DNA from: Loxodes magnus
Lineage: Eukaryota; Ciliophora; Karyorelictea; Loxodida; Loxodidae
Length of the DNA: 64,000 nucleotides
Direction of reading: 5' to 3'
NCBI GenBank assembly: GCA_946699065.1
Contig: CAMPDV010001959.1
Coordinates: 1-64,000 of the forward strand
The translations under genes were made by a program, and so were the position numbers. The notes under the pieces are model-generated. The model made no database searches. It saw nothing but the letters and a program-made list of their open reading frames with translations, and was not told the DNA's origin. Shown piece by piece: positions 62,568 to 64,000 of this stretch. Each line of letters opens with the position of its first letter. Position 1 is the first letter of the stretch.

Positions 62568-64000
62568 AGATCATACATAACTAGTGTGACCACTCATGGT
62601 CTTACAGGTACCTGTCTTGACGTCCCATAGTCTCACCGTATAATCATGACTTCCCGATACGATGAACTCTGAATCACTGGATATAGCAACAGATCATACA
62701 TAACTAGTGTGACCACTCATGGTCTTACAGGTACCTGTCTTGACGTCCCATAGTCTCACCGTAGAATCATAACTTCCCGATACGATGAACTCTGAATCAC
62801 TGGATATAGCCACTGCATATACATAACTAGTGTGACCACTCATGGTCTTACAGGTACCTGTCTTGACGTCCCATAGTCTCACCTAACAATCATAACTTCC
62901 CGATACGATGAACTCTGAATCACTGGATATAGCCACAGCATATACAGAACTAGTGTGACCACTCATGGTCTTACAGGTACCTGTCTTGACGTCCCATAGT
63001 CTCACCGTATAATCTGCACTTCCCGATACGATGAACTCTGAATCACTGGATATAGCAACAGATCATACAGAACTAGTGTGACCACTCATGGTCTTACAGG
63101 TACCTGTCTTGACGTCCCATAGTCTCACCGTAGAATCATAACTTCCCGATACGATGAACTCTGAATCACTGGATATAGCCACTGCATATACATAACTAGT
63201 GTGACCACTCATGGTCTTACAGGTACCTGTCTTGACGTCCCATAGTCTCACCTAACAATCATAACTTCCCGATACGATGAACTCTGAATCACTGGATAAA
63301 GCCACAGAGAATACAGAACTAGTGTTACCACTCATGGTCTTACAGGTACCTGTCTTGACGTCCCATAGTCTCACCGTATAATCTGCACTTCCCGATACGA
63401 TGAACTCTGAATCACTGGATATAGCCACAGATCATACATTACTAGTGTGACCACTCATGGTCTTACAGGTACCTGTCTTGACGTCCCATAGTCTCACCTA
63501 ACAATCATAACTTCCCGATACGATGAACTCTGAATCACTGGATATAGCCACTGCATATACATAACTAGTGTGACCACTCATGGTCTTACAGGTACCTGTC
63601 TTGACGTCCCATAGTCTCACCGTATAATCATTACTTCCCGATACGATGAACTCTGAATCACTGGATATAGCCACAGATCATACATAACTAGTGTGACCAC
63701 TCATGGTCTTACAGGTACCTGTCTTGACGTCCCATAGTCTCACCGTATAATCATTACTTCCCGATACGATGAACTCTGAATCACTGGATATAGCCACAGA
63801 TCATACATAACTAGTGTGACCACTCATGGTCTTACAGGTACCTGTCTTGACGTCCCATAGTCTCACCGTATAATCTGCACTTCCCGATACGATGAACTCT
63901 GAATCACTGGATATAGCCACAGCATATACATAACTAGTGTGACCACTCATGGTCTTACAGGTACCTTTCTTGACGTCCCATAGTCTCACCGTATAATCTG

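Larger units (their letters stand above)
1..64000 (-). repeat. 123-bp WD40-encoding tandem array, over 520 units
   Basis: A 123-bp monomer repeats head to tail without a single intervening base of other sequence. GGTACC occurs at 29 and at 63960; the distance is 520 x 123 minus 29, and 29 deleted bases can be individually located, so the unit count is exact for this window. Units differ from each other at a small set of recurrent positions; most of the monomer is invariant. The array is truncated by both window ends, so its total length is larger. Almost every unit also carries ACTAGT, and units coding Asp at residue 31 carry GACGTC. Larger blocks of 4 to 30 units recur, so the array has grown by multi-unit duplication as well as by single-unit change. 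Confidence 0.99.
1..64000 (-). pseudogene. Giant WD40 beta-propeller coding array, interrupted by stops and frameshifts
   Basis: Each unit reads on the minus strand as a 41-residue WD40 blade: GH at residues 1-2, VSGS at 19-22, D24 in the b-c turn, and LWD at 29-31. Twenty-seven residues separate H2 from W30, within the normal WD40 range. H2, S20, D24 and W30 form the usual structural tetrad. The blade resembles those in the C-terminal propellers of STAND (NLR-like) proteins such as fungal HET-E; that affinity is a family-level inference. Recurrent TGA at codon 7, TAG at codon 25 and TAG at codon 26, plus 18 frameshift sites or site pairs, prevent continuous translation. No upstream NACHT or effector domain is present. 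Alternatives are a spliced or recoded giant gene, or a silent cassette reservoir. Confidence 0.6.

Noticed and set aside
1..64000. CRISPR array
   Set aside because: Repeats are directly contiguous with no unique spacers, and the unit is a 123-bp coding repeat.
1..64000. Each short open run as a separate small gene starting at GTG
   Set aside because: The GTG codons are internal Val9 or Val27 codons just after a stop. No ribosome site, promoter or spacing supports initiation there.
1..64000. Plus-strand genes
   Set aside because: The plus strand has stops in each unit and no open run of useful length was seen; the protein-like pattern is only on the minus strand.
1..64000. TATATA-like strings as promoters
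   Set aside because: They occur in many units as part of the Tyr12/Ile11 codons and have no positional link to any start.
1..64000. RIP as the origin of the stops
   Set aside because: TGA-7 is one step from TCA by a transversion, TAG-25 from TAT by a transversion, and TAG-26 differs from ACG at two bases. These are not C-to-T changes at CpA.
1..64000. Bacterial (for example cyanobacterial) NACHT-WD40 gene
   Set aside because: The blade type would fit, but a head-to-tail array over 64 kb with no other gene is unlike a bacterial locus. Not formally excluded.
1..64000. Transposon or insertion sequence within the array
   Set aside because: The 123-bp register is exact apart from 29 deleted bases, so no inserted DNA exists in the window.
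1..64000. tRNA, rRNA or other RNA genes
   Set aside because: All bases belong to the WD40 unit; no such sequence is present.

Overview
The whole 64 kb window is one uninterrupted tandem array. The monomer is 123 bp and encodes, on the minus strand, one 41-residue WD40 (beta-propeller blade) repeat. A GGTACC present in almost every unit marks the phase: the first is at 29 and the last at 63960. The 63,931 bp between them equals 520 x 123 minus 29, and I can locate all 29 missing bases as nine 2-bp and eleven 1-bp deletions. The array runs off both ends. I see no unique sequence, promoter, RNA gene, transposon, second gene family or plus-strand gene.

Residues are numbered here from the GH dipeptide (G1 H2 ... 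W30 D31 ... S41). Most units keep the WD40 structural tetrad: H2, S20, D24 and W30. Variation is concentrated at residues 5, 7-12, 23, 25, 26, 31 and 34, and almost all of it changes the amino acid. Residues 5, 7, 23 and 25 match, by my alignment, the hypervariable ligand-facing positions of fungal HET-E/HET-D type STAND (NLR-like) WD40 domains. The three recurrent in-frame stops fall at or next to these sites: TGA at codon 7, TAG at codon 25 and TAG at codon 26. They cut the coding strand into open stretches of one to nine blades; the longest are 367, 349, 271, 263, 246 and 244 codons.

Layout. 1-12.9 kb: a mosaic of variants with TAG-26 and TGA-7 units, repeated multi-unit blocks and one deletion. 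12.9-18.4 kb: a 21-unit-offset segmental duplication, rich in TGA. 18.4-31.6 kb: the longest open stretches and repeated copies of a four-unit module. 30.5-41 kb: 27- and 29-unit offset duplications with many 1-bp deletions. 42.8-50.8 kb: a more uniform region including 14 consecutive TGA units. 50.8-57.4 kb: similar mixed units. 57.4-61.8 kb: 10- and 15-unit offset copies carrying a 2-bp deletion. 61.8-64 kb: mixed units with two private TAGs at Ser20.

Organism: probably a eukaryote, from the array size and the blade style typical of STAND/NLR proteins; a fungus or protist fits, but the sequence does not settle it. Three readings remain open: (1) a satellite-like, non-translated expansion of a WD40 domain; (2) the 3' part of a giant gene whose stop-bearing units are spliced out or recoded; (3) a silent reservoir of blade variants for recombination with an expressed receptor gene. 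The frameshifts argue against continuous translation of the full array in any genetic code.
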